The notes under the pieces are model-generated. The model ran no database searches. It saw only the letters and a list, made by a program, of their open reading frames with translations, and was not told where the DNA came from. This document shows positions 15,441 to 17,651 of a DNA stretch of 17,651 nucleotides, in pieces. Position 1 is the stretch's first letter; each line of letters opens with the position of its first letter. Source of the DNA: CAYTLW01 sp964438735 (lineage in GTDB: Bacteria > Myxococcota_A > UBA9042); NCBI GenBank assembly GCA_964438735.1, contig CAYTLW010000143.1:1-17651 (forward strand). The letters run 5' to 3'. Both the position numbers and the translations under genes were made by a program.

Positions 15441-16343
15441 TCAGAGCTTCAGGGTCGACATGATCAACCGATGGTCGGAAGGGAACAAGTCCTCCGCACC
15501 AAATCGCTGCATATCCACGAGCCAATCGCTGACTTCAGCCTTGTCGTCGACCACGAAGACGTGGTCGATTCGCTCGCTGGCCGGATAGACGGGCTCGACC
15601 TCGGCATTGTGCACGATTCGTTTGATCTTGGCGATGTTGCGCGTGTCGACGAAGGAGTACTCGGAGTCGCCCTTGTCGCCGACCAGGATGCCGTAGGCCT
15701 CGCTGTCCGGTTCCGCGTTGAAGTCACCGACCACGATCGCCGGCCGTCCTTTGGCGTCCTTGCTGGTGCGCTCCAGCATCAGCGGCGCGCTGTGCTTCTG
15801 GTTGGGGCTGTTGGGATCGTAGTGGGTGTTGGCGAAGTAGAGTTCCCGCTCCGTCCAGCGATCACGCAGGTTCACCCAGGCCACCAGCCGGGGCAGCTGC
15901 GCCGACGCCCAGCCGCCGGAGTAGGGCTTGTCGGGCTCCTTGCTCAGCCAGTAGAAGCCGTGGTCGATCTCCTCAAAGCGTTCGGTGCGGTAGTAGATGG
16001 TCGCGTCGGGATAGGCCGGCGGCTTCTTGGGCGGCACCGAGATGTAATACAGCGGCGTATAGACCGGGTGCGTGGCGATCATATCCAGCACCTCGTTGTT
16101 GTCCTCGGCGGCCCAGAACTGCTCCTGCAGGCCGATCAGGTCGGCGTCATGCTGCTTGATCAGGCCCTGCAGGTAGGGCACGCGGTCGGCCCAGGGTTCG
16201 TGATCGTCCTTGACGCAGAATGAGCACAACACGTTGAAGGACATCACCCGCAGGTCCTGGCGCTTGTCTGGCGGTTCCTCCGCCTGGCAGCCCAGCAGCA
16301 GCCCGATCACCAGGCAGCCGAGCCAGCGCGTTGTTGCCGTCAT
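15441..16343 (-). CDS. Lipoprotein of the endonuclease/exonuclease/phosphatase family
   Basis: A 300-residue predicted lipoprotein (lipobox LLLGC, Cys19) with a complete metal-dependent EEP-fold catalytic set: Asn37 in MSFNVL, Glu74 in GLQEQ, His174 in ANTHYD, Asp207 and Asn209 in VGDFN, the RIDHVF motif, and SDHR at 289-292. The family cleaves phosphodiesters or phosphomonoesters in nucleic acids, phosphoinositides or sphingolipids. Being outside the cytoplasm, it more likely acts on extracellular DNA or lipids; the substrate cannot be chosen from sequence. A CSFC motif (Cys40, Cys43) beside Asn37 is unusual. The ATG at 16343 is firmly set by AGGAGG (16349-16354) five bases upstream and by the signal peptide; an in-frame extension to 16385 lacks both. 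It is first in the operon leading to the MerR-like gene and pcm. Confidence 0.93.
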   Translation of the reverse strand: MTATTRWLGCLVIGLLLGCQAEEPPDKRQDLRVMSFNVLCSFCVKDDHEPWADRVPYLQGLIKQHDADLIGLQEQFWAAEDNNEVLDMIATHPVYTPLYYISVPPKKPPAYPDATIYYRTERFEEIDHGFYWLSKEPDKPYSGGWASAQLPRLVAWVNLRDRWTERELYFANTHYDPNSPNQKHSAPLMLERTSKDAKGRPAIVVGDFNAEPDSEAYGILVGDKGDSEYSFVDTRNIAKIKRIVHNAEVEPVYPASERIDHVFVVDDKAEVSDWLVDMQRFGAEDLFPSDHRLIMSTLKL

Positions 16344-16394
16344 CGACGCCTCCTGCCCCTGTTCGCTCCAGACGATGCGCCACACAGGGCGCCC

Positions 16395-16446
16395 AGTGTA
16401 GCGCGTGCCGGCGCCGTTGACCCGCCCCCGGGCGGCTCCCTACACT
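16395..16446. promoter_or_regulatory. Divergent promoter region with an inverted repeat between -35 and -10
   Basis: On the plus strand TTGACC (16417-16422) and TACACT (16441-16446) form a good -35/-10 pair with an 18-base spacer, starting transcription about 35 bases before the acyl-CoA dehydrogenase ATG. CCGCCC (16422-16427) and GGGCGG (16430-16435) form an inverted repeat inside the spacer, where a repressor would block polymerase. On the minus strand the same hexamer TACACT occurs at 16395-16400, facing the lipoprotein gene, though its -35 region is poor. The plus-strand promoter is the more believable of the two. Confidence 0.5.
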
Positions 16447-16487
16447 CGGCCTGCAGCCGCCTTCACACCCGCCACCAAGAGGCCCCC

Positions 16488-17651
16488 ATGTCCCACAGCC
16501 TGCGCTCCCGCAACTACCCGCAATTCACCGAAGAGCACGCCGCCCTGCGCAAGACCGTGCGCGACTGGGCGACCACCGAACTCTACCCCCACGCCGAGGA
16601 GTGGGAGGACGCGGGCCTGCATCCGCGCGAGGTCTTCAAGCAGGCCGGCGACCTGGGCCTGCTGGGCATCCGCGTACCCGAGGAGTACGGCGGACTCGGC
16701 CTCGATTGGTGGTACACGGTCTGCTACGCCGAGGAGATGGTGCAGAGCGGCATGGCCGGCCTGACCATGGGCCTGCTGGTGCAGTCCGACATGGCCACGC
16801 CGATCATCTGGGAGATCGGCGACGACTATCACAAGCGAAACTACGGTGTTCCGGCCATGACCGGCGACGCCATCGCCGCCCTGGGTGTCACCGAGCCCGA
16901 CGCCGGCTCGGACGTCGCCTCCATCCGCACCACCGCGGTACGAGACGGTGACGACTACATCATCAACGGCGCCAAGACCTACATCACCAACGGCACCCGG
17001 GCCGACTTCGTCACCCTCGCCGTGCGCACCGGCGACCCGGGCTTCGGCGGCATCTCCCTGGTGATCATGCCCACGGACGCCAAGGGCTACCGGGTCTCCG
17101 CCAAGCTGCGCAAGCTGGGCAACCACAGCTCCGATACGGCCGAGCTGGTCTTCGAGGATTGCCGCATCCCGGCCCGCAACCTGCTCGGCATCGAGAACAT
17201 GGGCTTCATGTACATCATGCAGAACTTCCAGGGCGAGCGCCTGGTCGGCGCCATCACCTGCCTGGCCGGCGCTCAGCGTGCGCTCGACATGACCCTGCAG
17301 TACTGCCGCGATCGCAAGGTCTTCGGCAAGCCGATCACCGGATTCCAGACCGTGCGCCACATGCTGGTGCAGCTCGAAGCCGAGGTCGAGGCGGCGCGCC
17401 AGTTGAGCTACCGCGCGGTCGACCTGGCCAATCGCGGCGACGACATGGCCATCCGCGAGATCTCCATGGCCAAGCTCATCGCCGGCGAGCTGGCCTGCCG
17501 CGTGGCCGATCGCTGCCTGCAGCTGCACGGCGGGGCTGGGTATATGCATGAGTATGAGATCAGCCGGATGTGGCGGGATGCGCGGCTGATTACGATCGGC
17601 GGCGGGACCAGCGAGATCATGCGGGAGATCCTGGTGAAGGTTCAGGGGATT
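16488..17651 (+). CDS. Acyl-CoA dehydrogenase, 3' end beyond the window
   Basis: The open frame runs 388 codons from the ATG and reaches the window end with no stop, so only the last few residues should be missing. The product oxidises an acyl-CoA to the 2-enoyl-CoA using FAD and passes electrons to electron-transferring flavoprotein. Family features are an N-terminal helical domain (FTEEHAALRKTVRDW), GVTEPDAGSDVASI (about 138-151), the middle beta domain (INGAKTYITNG), CRDRKVFGKPITGFQ and QLHGGAGY. The position used as catalytic Glu in medium-chain enzymes (YEGT) is Gly here (IGGGTSEIMRE). Glu250 in FQGERLV matches the alternative catalytic Glu of long-chain and isovaleryl-CoA dehydrogenases. 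AAGAGG lies five bases before the ATG. Chain-length preference is not decided; long or branched acyl groups are likeliest. Confidence 0.93.
   Translation, partial: MSHSLRSRNYPQFTEEHAALRKTVRDWATTELYPHAEEWEDAGLHPREVFKQAGDLGLLGIRVPEEYGGLGLDWWYTVCYAEEMVQSGMAGLTMGLLVQSDMATPIIWEIGDDYHKRNYGVPAMTGDAIAALGVTEPDAGSDVASIRTTAVRDGDDYIINGAKTYITNGTRADFVTLAVRTGDPGFGGISLVIMPTDAKGYRVSAKLRKLGNHSSDTAELVFEDCRIPARNLLGIENMGFMYIMQNFQGERLVGAITCLAGAQRALDMTLQYCRDRKVFGKPITGFQTVRHMLVQLEAEVEAARQLSYRAVDLANRGDDMAIREISMAKLIAGELACRVADRCLQLHGGAGYMHEYEISRMWRDARLITIGGGTSEIMREILVKVQGI

Noticed and set aside
14292..16223. Plus-strand open frame with ISDLR repeats that look like pentapeptide-repeat protein
   Set aside because: The ISDLR units come from reading the VADAQ minisatellite backwards. 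The rest is antisense to the MerR-like and EEP genes, which have clear family motifs on the minus strand.
16440..17549. Minus-strand open frame of 369 residues
   Set aside because: Shadow of the acyl-CoA dehydrogenase, which has complete family motifs on the plus strand.

Overview
The window is high-GC bacterial DNA, densely coded on both strands, with many GTG and TTG starts and overlapping genes. Its content suggests a predatory-type or soil deltaproteobacterial lineage, most likely Myxococcota or a relative. The pointers are a secreted protein built from repeated CDDGxxCT cysteine modules, a lipoprotein joining a DNRLRE-type domain to a purple-acid-phosphatase-like domain, and a MerR-like protein with a long low-complexity linker. 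This assignment is an inference; there is no rRNA or marker gene to settle it.

Region 1 (1-7675, minus strand) is an envelope locus. Transcribed from right to left, it encodes a signal-peptide protein with a C-terminal membrane helix (7112-7675), a 1064-residue lipoprotein with a nested DNRLRE/P-domain and a metallophosphoesterase domain (3699-6893), and an 1141-residue cysteine-repeat protein with two jelly-roll-like domains (283-3708). The last two genes overlap by 10 bases. The phosphoesterase domain has lost two of its expected metal ligands. Tandem palindromes lie at the far left end.

Region 2 (7676-13618, plus strand) is a tight three-gene operon: an APS reductase (cysH), a cobalamin-binding-type radical SAM protein and a fused hydantoinase/5-oxoprolinase. 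The genes overlap by 8 and 4 bases. A good promoter and an inverted repeat sit in front of cysH. This gene combination is unusual and is the best candidate here for an undescribed pathway.

Region 3 (13561-16343, minus strand) holds a lipoprotein of the endonuclease/exonuclease/phosphatase family, a MerR-like protein with a seven-copy VADAQ repeat, and pcm (protein-L-isoaspartate methyltransferase), which starts on TTG inside the stop of the MerR-like gene. The end of pcm runs 58 bases antisense into the end of the oxoprolinase gene.

Region 4 (16344-17651, plus strand) has a divergent promoter region and an acyl-CoA dehydrogenase gene cut off by the window end. No tRNA, rRNA, CRISPR array, insertion sequence or phage gene was seen.
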